A stretch of DNA of 26,492 bases from Pseudomonadota bacterium (lineage in GTDB: Bacteria > Pseudomonadota > Alphaproteobacteria > Azospirillales > Azospirillaceae). The position numbers and the translations under genes were made by a program. Below the pieces are notes generated by a model. That model saw nothing but the letters and a program-made list of their open reading frames with translations, was not told where the DNA came from and did no database searches. The stretch is from contig JAEYPE010000016.1 in NCBI GenBank assembly GCA_023411035.1, forward strand, positions 1 to 26,492, written 5' to 3'. Below, piece by piece: positions 15,064 to 21,988 of the stretch. Position 1 is the stretch's first letter, and every line of letters starts with the position of its first letter.

Positions 15064-15806
15064 GGGGCGGATCTCCGGCGCTGGGAAAGGACATAGACGA
15101 CGACCAGCGTCGCGGCGAGGCTATACCAGGTGAAGGCGTATTGCCTATGATTGTTGGGCAGTTCGACCAGCGGCTTGATCCCGTTCAGCGGCGCGTTGCC
15201 GCGTGCCGGATCGGGCGTGGCCTCCACCGCCAGCGGGGCGACGTTCTCCAGCCCGGCGGCGGTGGCCATGGCCGGCGGGTCCAGCCGCATCCAGGACTCC
15301 GCCCCCGGACGGTTGCCCGGCTGGAGCCATCCGGCGGGCTGCGGCAGACGGACCAGACCGGTGATGGTCACCGGCCCCTCCACCCGGCTTTCCGGGCGGC
15401 TGGCCGGGTCGCGCTTGTCCATGGGCAGGAAGCCGCGATTCACCAGCACCACGCCGCCGCCGTCCGAGGCCGGGCGTTGCAGCGGAGTCAGCAGCTCATA
15501 GCCGGCCTGTCCCTGCCGGGGCCGGGCCACCAGCAGCAATTCCTTGTCGTTCAGAAAGCGCCCGGCCACCGTCACCGGGCGGAACTCCAGCGCCTCCGGA
15601 TCGGCGATGGCGGGCGGCAGGGGGATGGGGGCGGCGTGCAGGCGCTGCTCCACCCGGCGGATCAGGTCCTCCTTCCACTCCAGCCGCTGCATCTGCCACG
15701 TGCCCAGCCCCAGCATGACCAGAACGGCGGGCACGGTGATGAGCGTCGCCCACAGCGAGGGGCGGAAGCGGCGGGATTCGGCGGCGGCATTCATGGTCAC
15801 TGGCAT
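15060..15806 (-). CDS. surf1: SURF1 family cytochrome oxidase assembly protein
   Basis: It assists heme a insertion into subunit I of the aa3 oxidase in the inner membrane. The 248-residue protein has the two-TM SURF1 topology: TM1 near residues 20-38 (LWATLITVPAVLVMLGLGTWQ) and TM2 near the C-terminus (YSLAATLVVVYVL). The periplasmic domain between them carries FRPVTVAGRF, GYELLTPLQ and VVLVNRGFLP. Two in-frame ATGs (15806 and 15794, MPVTMNAAAES) follow closely after the DUF983 stop. I list the first, but the second is equally possible. Its stop overlaps the M32 carboxypeptidase start. Confidence 0.93.
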   Translation of the reverse strand: MPVTMNAAAESRRFRPSLWATLITVPAVLVMLGLGTWQMQRLEWKEDLIRRVEQRLHAAPIPLPPAIADPEALEFRPVTVAGRFLNDKELLLVARPRQGQAGYELLTPLQRPASDGGGVVLVNRGFLPMDKRDPASRPESRVEGPVTITGLVRLPQPAGWLQPGNRPGAESWMRLDPPAMATAAGLENVAPLAVEATPDPARGNAPLNGIKPLVELPNNHRQYAFTWYSLAATLVVVYVLSQRRRSAP

Positions 15807-15808
15807 GG

Positions 15809-16183
15809 TCACTCGTCCGTATCCTCCAGTTCGTTGCGGCGGTGACGGTACTGGAGCGCCACGACATAGGCCTTCGCCGGGCGCAGCATGCCGAGCGCCA
15901 GCCCCAGCACGACGACGCTCCAGACGATGGCGTGCAGCCACAGCGGCCAATCCACCGACATCGACACCCACAGCGCCACCGGCACGACCAGAAAACTCAG
16001 GATGAAGATCAGGAACACCGCCGGACCGTCGCCGCTGTCCTGCCGGGCGAGATTCAGGCCGCAGACCGCGCAGCGCTCGTTGACCGTCAGATAGCCCTTG
16101 AACAGCTTGCCCCGTCCGCAGCGCGGGCAGACGCAGCGCAGCCCCGCCATCAGCGGCGACAGGTTCGGGTAGAAGGTGCTCAA
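15809..16183 (-). CDS. DUF983 zinc-ribbon membrane protein
   Basis: This is a 124-residue protein with an N-terminal zinc ribbon: C19-P-R-C22 followed by C38-A-V-C41, with an extra C17. Two hydrophobic segments follow (about 54-78 and 82-102) and then a charged tail. DUF983 genes typically sit between ctaE and surf1 in alphaproteobacterial oxidase operons, as here, which suggests an assembly role that is not established. The start codon is a TTG at 16183-16181, preceded by AAGGAGGCGG about 8 nt upstream. The first in-frame ATG (residue 12) would cut away part of the conserved N-terminus. Its stop lies only 2 nt from the first surf1 ATG. Confidence 0.85.
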   Translation of the reverse strand: MSTFYPNLSPLMAGLRCVCPRCGRGKLFKGYLTVNERCAVCGLNLARQDSGDGPAVFLIFILSFLVVPVALWVSMSVDWPLWLHAIVWSVVVLGLALGMLRPAKAYVVALQYRHRRNELEDTDE

Positions 16184-16209
16184 ATCACCCGCCTCCTTCA
16201 GGGACGGGA

Positions 16210-16240
16210 AGCCCCTCTCCCCCCGCGGAGGAGAAGGGCT
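16210..16240. repeat. Imperfect palindrome between ctaE and DUF983
   Basis: AGCCCCTCTCC (16210-16220) pairs with GGAGAAGGGCT (16230-16240) over 11 positions with one mismatch, leaving a 9-nt loop. The same left arm AGCCCCTCTCC occurs at 25514, where it also forms a hairpin. It lies inside the oxidase operon, so it may separate mRNA segments of different stability rather than terminate transcription. No T-run follows on the minus strand. Confidence 0.5.
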
Positions 16241-16262
16241 TCGCGAGGCGACAGGGGTGGGA

Positions 16263-17141
16263 TCAGTGCCCGCCGGCGGCGCCCGCGGAACCCCACCAGT
16301 AGATCGACACGAACAGGAACAGCCACACCACGTCCACGAAGTGCCAGTACCAAGCCGCCGCCTCGAAGCCGAAATGACTCTTCGGGGTGAAGTGGCCCCT
16401 CATCGTGCGGAACCAGCAGACCGCCAGGAAGATCGTGCCGACGATGACGTGGAAGCCGTGGAAGCCCGTCGCCATGTAGAAGGTGGACGGGTAGATACCC
16501 TGCTTGAAGCCGAAGGCGGCGTGGGCGTATTCCCAGCCCTGGAAAAAGGTGAACATCACCCCCAGCAGGACCGTCAGCCCCAGGGCGCGGGCCGCCTCGC
16601 CGTTGCGCCCTTCCAGAATGGCGTGGTGCGCCCAGGTGACGGTGACGCCCGACAGCAGCAGGATCAGCGTCATCATCAGCGGCAGATGGAAGGTTTCCAG
16701 CGGCACGATGTTCGGCGGCGGCCAGACGCCTTGCGGGTTCTCCGCGAACACCTTCGGGTAGAGGGCGGAGTCGTAGAAGGCCCAGAAGAAGGCGGCGAAG
16801 AACATCACCTCCGACGCGATGAACAGCGCCATGCCGTAGCGCAGGCCGATCTTCACCACCGGGGTGTGCGCCTTCTCGCGCACCGCCTCCTTGATGATGT
16901 CGCGCCACCAGCCGAACATCACGGCCAGCACGCACGCGAAGCCGAGCGCGGCCAGCAGCCAGCCCCCGTCGTGCATGTAGATGACCATGCCCGTCGCGAA
17001 CAGCCCGGCCGCGAAGGCGCCCATGAGAGGCCAGGGGCTCGGCTTCACCAGATGGTAGGGATGCGGTATGCCCGCACTTTCGCCCGCGCCATGCGCGGAG
17101 GCTGGGGGGTGCGCCATGGGCGCGTGCGTGATGTCGGCCAT
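16263..17141 (-). CDS. ctaE: Cytochrome c oxidase subunit III
   Basis: This is the third core subunit of the aa3 oxidase in the inner membrane. It stabilises the catalytic subunit and its proton uptake. The 292-residue protein has seven membrane segments and the family motifs HPYHLVKPSPWPLMGAFAA, EVMFFAAFFWAFYDSAL (with the conserved Glu), WAHHAI, FQGWEYAHAAFG, STFYMATGFHGFHVIVGT and WYWHFVDVVWLFLFVSIYWWG. ATG 17141 is chosen because MADITHAPMAHPP directly precedes the conserved region and GGAAAGAG precedes it. A longer frame from 17237 runs through the intergenic gap after ctaG. Confidence 0.97.
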   Translation of the reverse strand: MADITHAPMAHPPASAHGAGESAGIPHPYHLVKPSPWPLMGAFAAGLFATGMVIYMHDGGWLLAALGFACVLAVMFGWWRDIIKEAVREKAHTPVVKIGLRYGMALFIASEVMFFAAFFWAFYDSALYPKVFAENPQGVWPPPNIVPLETFHLPLMMTLILLLSGVTVTWAHHAILEGRNGEAARALGLTVLLGVMFTFFQGWEYAHAAFGFKQGIYPSTFYMATGFHGFHVIVGTIFLAVCWFRTMRGHFTPKSHFGFEAAAWYWHFVDVVWLFLFVSIYWWGSAGAAGGH

Positions 17142-17205
17142 CGTCTCTTTCCAACCCCGGTTTGTTTCGCCCGATTTTTCGTTCAGACTGTCTTTCTGTG
17201 TGTCC

Positions 17206-17811
17206 TCAGTTCGCCGTGGTTCCACCGGCCTTCGCACCCGCCTGGGCGGCGTGCTGCGCCAGCACCTGGGTTTCGTCCTTGGCGCGGAAGAAGGTGTAGG
17301 ACAGGGTGATGGTGGTCACGTCCTCCATCGCCGGATCGTCGGCCAGCGACGGATCGACGAAGAAGGCCACCGGCATGTCCACCGACTGTCCAGGCTCCAG
17401 CACCTGCTCGGTGAAGCAGAAGCATTCGATCTTGTTGAAATACTTGCCCGCCTTGTCCGGCGTGACGTTGTAGAGCGCGGTGCCCACCGTGGGCCGGTCC
17501 GCCCGGTTCACGGCCTGATAGGCGGCCAGCCCCGTCTCGCCCAGCTTCACCGTCAGTTCCCGCTGTTCCGGCTTGAAACGCCAGGGCAGCGATTGGTTCA
17601 CGTCGGCGTTGAAGCGGACCTTGATGCTGCGGTCCACCTGCCGGACGGGGGCGGCCTCGGCCCGCTGGGTGGTGCCGCCGAAGCCGGTCACCTGGCAGAA
17701 CAGCGCGTAGAGCGGCACCGAGGCGTAGGCGAGCCCGACCATGCCGAAGACGAGGCCGAACAGCCCGGCCAGAAACAGGCGGTTTTTCCGCCGCAATTCG
17801 TGGTCGTTCAT
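17206..17811 (-). CDS. ctaG: Cytochrome c oxidase assembly protein CtaG/Cox11 (copper chaperone)
   Basis: It delivers copper to the CuB site of subunit I. The 201-residue protein has one N-terminal membrane anchor (about residues 12-32) with the conserved C39 just after it (LYALFCQVTGFGG). The periplasmic immunoglobulin-like domain has the copper-binding pair C130-F-C132 in KIECFCF, and YFNK and LSYTFF are also family blocks. The length and start (MNDHELRRKNR) are typical. It stands between the 44-residue small protein and ctaE, as in other alphaproteobacterial cta operons. Confidence 0.96.
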   Translation of the reverse strand: MNDHELRRKNRLFLAGLFGLVFGMVGLAYASVPLYALFCQVTGFGGTTQRAEAAPVRQVDRSIKVRFNADVNQSLPWRFKPEQRELTVKLGETGLAAYQAVNRADRPTVGTALYNVTPDKAGKYFNKIECFCFTEQVLEPGQSVDMPVAFFVDPSLADDPAMEDVTTITLSYTFFRAKDETQVLAQHAAQAGAKAGGTTAN

Positions 17812-17851
17812 GGCGCCGCTCCCTCCCCTGCCGTTCGTCCGGTTGCGGCGG

Positions 17852-17986
17852 TCAGTTCCCGCCCATGCGCACCAGCGTGATGACGTAGAAAAGCACCACC
17901 AGAGCCATCAGCACGGCCAGGACCGCGTAGTTGCGCCCGCGCAACCGCTTGCGGCGTTCCTCGTAAGACTCGTCCATGATCGTCAT
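17852..17986 (-). CDS. Small single-span membrane protein in the cox operon (CoxF-like)
   Basis: This is a 44-residue protein: a charged N-terminus (DESYEERRKRLRGRN) followed by one membrane helix (about residues 20-40, YAVLAVLMALVVLFYVITLVRM). ATG 17986 overlaps the ctaB stop as ATGA and is preceded by GGAGGCGG, so it is translationally coupled. ATG 17977 is an alternative start. Small ORFs of this size, sometimes called CoxF, occur at the same place between ctaB and ctaG in other alphaproteobacteria. The role is unknown; an assembly factor or small accessory subunit is plausible. It is short enough to be missed by automatic annotation. Confidence 0.8.
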   Translation of the reverse strand: MTIMDESYEERRKRLRGRNYAVLAVLMALVVLFYVITLVRMGGN

Positions 17987-18912
17987 GCCCCGCCTCCGGT
18001 CGAAAGGACTCCGGTCAAAAGGTGCTCGCCCATCAGCAGGGCGAACAGCAGGAACAGGTAGAGGATCGAGAAGCCGAACATCCGCTTGGCCGGCTTGTCG
18101 TCGGTCGCGCGCAGCACGCGGACCGCGCACAGCACGAACAGGACGCCCAGCACGCTCGACCCGGCGAGATAGGCAAGGCCGCCGATGCCCAGGACGTAAG
18201 GGGCCACCGCCACCGGCAGCAGGGCCAGCGTGTAGGCCAGCATCTGCCGCTTGGTGGACTCAGGCCCGGCGACCACCGGCATCATCGGCACCCCGGCGCG
18301 CGTGTAGTCGCCGTTGCGGAACAGCGCCAGCGCCCAGAAATGCGGCGGCGTCCACAGGAAGATCAGCAGGAACAGAAGGATGGAGGGCAGTTCCACCCCG
18401 CCCGTCACCGCCGCCCAGCCGATCATCGGGGGGAAGGCGCCGGCGGCTCCGCCGATCACGATGTTCTGCGGCGTCCGCCGCTTCAGCCACATGGTGTAGA
18501 CGAAGACGTAGAAGCCGATGGTCAGCGCCAGCAGCGCCGAGGCCGCCCAGTTGACCGCCAGCCCCATCACCAGGATGGAGGCCGCGGCCAGGATCACCCC
18601 GAAGGCCAGCGCGTTGTCCGGCTCCACCCGCCCGGACGGGATCGGACGGCGGGCGGTGCGGGTCATCACCGCATCGATGTCGCGGTCGTACCACATGTTG
18701 ATGGCGCCCGAGGCCCCGGCCCCGACCGCGATGCACAGCACCGCCACCGCCGCCAGCACGGGGTGCAGATGCCCCGGCGCCAGCACGATGCCGGCCAGCC
18801 CGGTGAACACCACGAGCGACATCACCCGCGGCTTCAGCAGTTCGATGTAGTCGCCCGGCGTCGATCCGGAGACCGGACCTGTCGAGACCCGTTCAATGCT
18901 CAGGTCCGTCAT
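17983..18912 (-). CDS. ctaB: Protoheme IX farnesyltransferase (heme O synthase)
   Basis: It attaches a farnesyl group to heme B to give heme O, the precursor of the heme A used by this oxidase. The 309-residue integral membrane UbiA-family enzyme has the two Asp-rich loops: N72-MWYDRDIDAVMTRTARRP (binding of the prenyl diphosphate with Mg) and NGDYTRAGVPMMPVV. About nine hydrophobic helices are seen. ATG 18912 has GAGGA upstream. The N-terminal 20 residues are soluble, followed by DYIELLKPRVMSLVVFTGLAG, the usual first block. Confidence 0.97.
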   Translation of the reverse strand: MTDLSIERVSTGPVSGSTPGDYIELLKPRVMSLVVFTGLAGIVLAPGHLHPVLAAVAVLCIAVGAGASGAINMWYDRDIDAVMTRTARRPIPSGRVEPDNALAFGVILAAASILVMGLAVNWAASALLALTIGFYVFVYTMWLKRRTPQNIVIGGAAGAFPPMIGWAAVTGGVELPSILLFLLIFLWTPPHFWALALFRNGDYTRAGVPMMPVVAGPESTKRQMLAYTLALLPVAVAPYVLGIGGLAYLAGSSVLGVLFVLCAVRVLRATDDKPAKRMFGFSILYLFLLFALLMGEHLLTGVLSTGGGA

Positions 18913-18987
18913 TCTTCACTATCCTCTGGCTTCACTGCACTCTGGCCGGAGGAGCCTCCCGGCCCCCCGGCCTGCATGGTCAAACGG

Positions 18988-20595
18988 TCACTTCACCTGG
19001 GGCAGCGTCTCGAAGGCGTGGAACGGCGGGGGCGAACTCACGGTCCACTCCAGCGTGCCCGCCTGCGGCCCCCAATAGGCCGCACCGACCTTCTCGCCGC
19101 TGCGCAGGGTCTTGTACGCGATCCACACGAACAGAAGCGTGGACGCAAAAGAGAGATAGGCACCGAACGAGGAGATCATGTTCCAGCCGGCGTAGGCGTC
19201 CGGATAGTCCGGAATGCGGCGCGGCATGCCGGCCAGACCCAGGAAATGCTGCGGGAAGAAGATCAGGTTCACGCCGATGAAGGTCGTCCAGAAATGAACC
19301 TTGCCCCAGAATTCCGGATACTGGCGCCCCGACATCTTGCCGATCCAATAGTACCAGCCGGCGAAGATCGAGAAGACCGCGCCCAGCGACAGCACATAGT
19401 GGAAGTGGGCGACGACGTAATAGGTGTCGTGCAACACGATGTCCATGCCGCCGTTGGCCAGCACCACGCCGGTCACGCCGCCGACCGTGAACAGGAAGAT
19501 GAAGCCGAGCGCCCACAGCATCGGCGTCTTGAACTCGATCGATCCGCCCCACATGGTGGCGATCCAGGAGAAGATCTTCACCCCCGTGGGCACCGCGATG
19601 ATCATCGTCGCCGCGGTAAAGTAAGCCTTCGTATCGACGTCCAGGCCCACCGTGTACATATGGTGCGCCCACACCACGAAGCCGACCACGCCGATGGCGA
19701 CCATCGCGTAGGCCATGCCCAGATAGCCGAACACCGGCTTCTTCGAAAAGGTGGAGACGATTTGGCTGATGATGCCGAAGGCCGGCAGGATCATGATGTA
19801 GACTTCGGGGTGGCCGAAGAACCAGAACAGGTGCTGGAACAGGATCGGGTCGCCGCCGCCCTCCGGGTTGAAGAAGGCGGTGCCGAAGTTGCGGTCGGTC
19901 AGCAGCATGGTGATGGCGCCGCCCAGAACCGGCACGGCCAGCAGCAGCAGAAAGGCCGTCACCAGCATCGACCACACGAACAGCGGCATCTTGTGCAGCG
20001 TCATGCCGGGGGCGCGCATGTTGAAGATGGTGGTGATGAGGTTCACCGCACCCAGGATCGACGAGGCGCCCGCGAGGTGCAGGGCGAAGATCGCCATGTC
20101 CACCGACGGCCCGCTCTGCCCCAGCGGCGAGGACAGCGGCGGGTAGATCGTCCAGCCCGTCCCGGCTCCCTGCCCCACGAAGGCGGAGCCCAGCAGCAGG
20201 AGGAAAGCGGGAACGAGCAGCCAGAAGCTGATGTTGTTCAGCCGCGGAAAGGCCATGTCGGGCGCGCCGATCATCAACGGCACGAACCAGTTCCCGAAAC
20301 CGCCGATCAGCGCGGGCATCACCACGAAGAAGACCATGATGAGGCCGTGCGCGGTGATCAGCACGTTCCACATCTGCCCGTCCCCGACGAACTGCAAGCC
20401 CGGCGACTGGAGCTCCATCCGCATGATGACCGAGAACAGCCCGCCGATCAGCCCGGCGATCACCGAGAAGATCAGGTAGAGCGTTCCGATGTCCTTGTGG
20501 TTCGTGGAGAAGAACCAGCGCTCGACGAAGCCCGGCACATGATGGTCATGCCCTTGGCCGTGCCCCAGCGCTTCCCCCGGATTGGCGTTTGCCAT
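18988..20595 (-). CDS. ctaD: Cytochrome c oxidase subunit I (aa3 type)
   Basis: This is the catalytic heme-copper subunit. The 535-residue, 12-helix protein shows all ligands: heme a His in ITAHGLIM and in VAHFHYV, heme a3 His in the same VAHFHYV block, and CuB His in GHPEVYI and WAHHMYT, with the His-Tyr crosslink tyrosine in GHPEVY. The GHPEVYI glutamate and the APDMAFPRLNNISFW block mark the D proton channel. K in PTGVKIFSW marks the K channel, so this is an A1-type proton-pumping oxidase. A His-rich N-terminal segment (GHGQGHDHH, about residues 12-19) precedes the first conserved block. Confidence 0.98.
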   Translation of the reverse strand: MANANPGEALGHGQGHDHHVPGFVERWFFSTNHKDIGTLYLIFSVIAGLIGGLFSVIMRMELQSPGLQFVGDGQMWNVLITAHGLIMVFFVVMPALIGGFGNWFVPLMIGAPDMAFPRLNNISFWLLVPAFLLLLGSAFVGQGAGTGWTIYPPLSSPLGQSGPSVDMAIFALHLAGASSILGAVNLITTIFNMRAPGMTLHKMPLFVWSMLVTAFLLLLAVPVLGGAITMLLTDRNFGTAFFNPEGGGDPILFQHLFWFFGHPEVYIMILPAFGIISQIVSTFSKKPVFGYLGMAYAMVAIGVVGFVVWAHHMYTVGLDVDTKAYFTAATMIIAVPTGVKIFSWIATMWGGSIEFKTPMLWALGFIFLFTVGGVTGVVLANGGMDIVLHDTYYVVAHFHYVLSLGAVFSIFAGWYYWIGKMSGRQYPEFWGKVHFWTTFIGVNLIFFPQHFLGLAGMPRRIPDYPDAYAGWNMISSFGAYLSFASTLLFVWIAYKTLRSGEKVGAAYWGPQAGTLEWTVSSPPPFHAFETLPQVK

Positions 20596-20655
20596 GTCTC
20601 TAACCCTCGTCTCTGACGCCCGCGTCGGCGGAATGGTTTTTTCGTTATGCGCGGT

Positions 20656-21501
20656 TTATTGGACGGCCCCGGCGGGCGGAAGCTGGGCGACGTCGCGCTT
20701 GCCGTCCGGCGTGCCGTAGGCTGTCTTGGCCTTCTCCACCCACTGGGCGAAGGCTTCCTTCGACACGGCCTCGACCGCGATCGGCATGAAGGCGTGATTG
20801 AGGCCGCAGATTTCGGAGCATTGGCCGTAATAGACGCCTTCCTTCTCGATCCGCACCCAGGTTTCGTTGGCCCGGCCCGGAACGGCGTCCTTCTTCACGC
20901 CGAAGCTCGGCACCGCCCAGGAATGGATCACGTCGCCCCCGGTGACCAGCACGCGCACCGTCGTATCGACCGGCAGCACGACGCGGTTGTCCACCTCCAG
21001 CAGGCGCTTCTGGCCGGGCTTCAGTTCGGACTCCGGGATCATGTAGCTGGAGAAGGCAATGTTGCCGTGGTCGGGATATTCGTAGTCCCAGAACCACTGC
21101 CGCCCGGTGACCTTGAGCGTCATTTCCGCCTCCGGAATCCGCTCGGCCTGATAGAGCAGCTTGAAGGACGGCACGGCGATGACGATCAGGATGATGACCG
21201 GAATGACCGTCCAGGCGATTTCCAGCACCGTGTTGTGCGAGGTGGTGGACGGCACCGCGTTCTTCTTCGCGTTGAAACGCACCACCACCAGGACCAGCAA
21301 AGCCGCTACGAACACGACGATGGCGACGATGATGACCGTCAGCAGGTCGTGGAACGAATCCATGGCGTGCTTGACCGGCGTGGCCGCCTCCTGAAGCCCC
21401 AGTTGCCAGGGGTGGGGTTCGGCGGCGGAACCATTTGCGGCAAATCCACACAAAGATGTCAGCGCCGCCAGACCGGCAGCGTTCAGGGTCTGCGTCTTCA
21501 T
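20656..21501 (-). CDS. ctaC: Cytochrome c oxidase subunit II (CuA)
   Basis: It accepts electrons from cytochrome c through the binuclear CuA centre. The 281-residue protein has a signal peptide (cleavage probably near residue 27), two membrane helices (about 52-75 and 92-112) and a periplasmic cupredoxin domain. The CuA ligands are all present: H193 (DVIHSW) and C228, E230, C232, H236 and M239 in GQCSEICGLNHAFM. The aromatic electron-entry block GRQWFWDYEYP is intact. No C-terminal cytochrome c domain is fused. ATG 21501 (MKTQTLNAAG) is chosen over an in-frame ATG at 21531, with GAGGG upstream. It is the first gene of the operon, with a long leader. Confidence 0.97.
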   Translation of the reverse strand: MKTQTLNAAGLAALTSLCGFAANGSAAEPHPWQLGLQEAATPVKHAMDSFHDLLTVIIVAIVVFVAALLVLVVVRFNAKKNAVPSTTSHNTVLEIAWTVIPVIILIVIAVPSFKLLYQAERIPEAEMTLKVTGRQWFWDYEYPDHGNIAFSSYMIPESELKPGQKRLLEVDNRVVLPVDTTVRVLVTGGDVIHSWAVPSFGVKKDAVPGRANETWVRIEKEGVYYGQCSEICGLNHAFMPIAVEAVSKEAFAQWVEKAKTAYGTPDGKRDVAQLPPAGAVQ

Positions 21502-21810
21502 CCCCAACCCTCTTCGTTGCCCGCTGCCCACGGTCGCGGGCGGCGGTCGTCCCTTCCCGCCGGACCAGCCTTCGCCCCTGTTTCTCTGGTGCGTTCCGGC
21601 CCTGCGGGGCGGTAACGCGGTCGGGCGTTGTGGCGGCGCCGGTTCATGCAGGGATCGTGCCGTTGGTGGGTGGCGCTATCCCCGCAGCGCGAGCTTAACC
21701 CTGCACTGCGCTTGGGTACAAGTCAGGTGTCCCTACACGAAAGTCATAGGCGCAATGCCGGCTTAAGGCTCGCATCAGAACAAAAGTTGAGTTTCAGGAT
21801 CGGCTTAACA

Positions 21811-21829
21811 CTGCGACAAGCTGTCGCAG
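21811..21829. promoter_or_regulatory. Palindromic operator, RegA/PrrA/RegR-like, at the cox promoter
   Basis: CTGCGACA (21811-21818), AGC and TGTCGCAG (21822-21829) form a perfect 8-bp inverted repeat. The core GCGAC-N5-GTCGC fits the half-sites described for the redox response regulators RegA, PrrA and RegR, quoted here from memory (RegR box GNGRCRTTNNGNCGC; 13 of 15 positions agree). Cytochrome oxidase operons are known targets of this family. It begins 6 nt downstream of the candidate -10 element and so would overlap the transcription start, a position more typical of repression. Confidence 0.5.
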
Positions 21830-21835
21830 TTTGAT

Positions 21836-21863
21836 GGTATAGCAAATTGTTCCGGAAAATCAA
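21836..21863 (-). promoter_or_regulatory. Candidate promoter of the cox operon
   Basis: On the minus strand, TTGATT (21863-21858) and TATACC (21841-21836) are separated by 16 nt. Both hexamers are good sigma70 matches and stand out in a GC-rich background. A start near 21829 would give a leader of about 330 nt before ctaC. Additional promoters closer to ctaC cannot be excluded. Confidence 0.5.
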
Positions 21864-21988
21864 GTTTTTAGGCTTGCACGCCCTTGGCGCGGGACGCAAG
21901 TGACCTTGCGCGGGCGGCTTCTTCCGCGCCGCGCGCCCTTCTCCACCGGGTTAGATCGGAAAAGCCCCCGAGACCGCCCCGTAGACCG

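Larger units (their letters stand above)
21502..21988. other. 487-nt non-coding region upstream of the cox operon
   Basis: This stretch separates ctaC from the 3' end of the DUF3422 gene. Its right half (about 21700-21870) is A/T-richer than its surroundings and holds a promoter-like element (21836-21863) with an overlapping palindrome (21811-21829). From there to ctaC the leader would be about 330 nt. Short frames in it, such as 26 codons near 21770, have no good ribosome-binding site or conserved look. No tRNA or recognised riboswitch was seen. Confidence 0.6.

Noticed and set aside
18022..20616. Open frame of about 860 codons on the plus strand across ctaB and ctaD
   Set aside because: It is antisense to two clearly real oxidase genes, and its product is a His/Gln/Asp/Arg-rich shadow without any domain.
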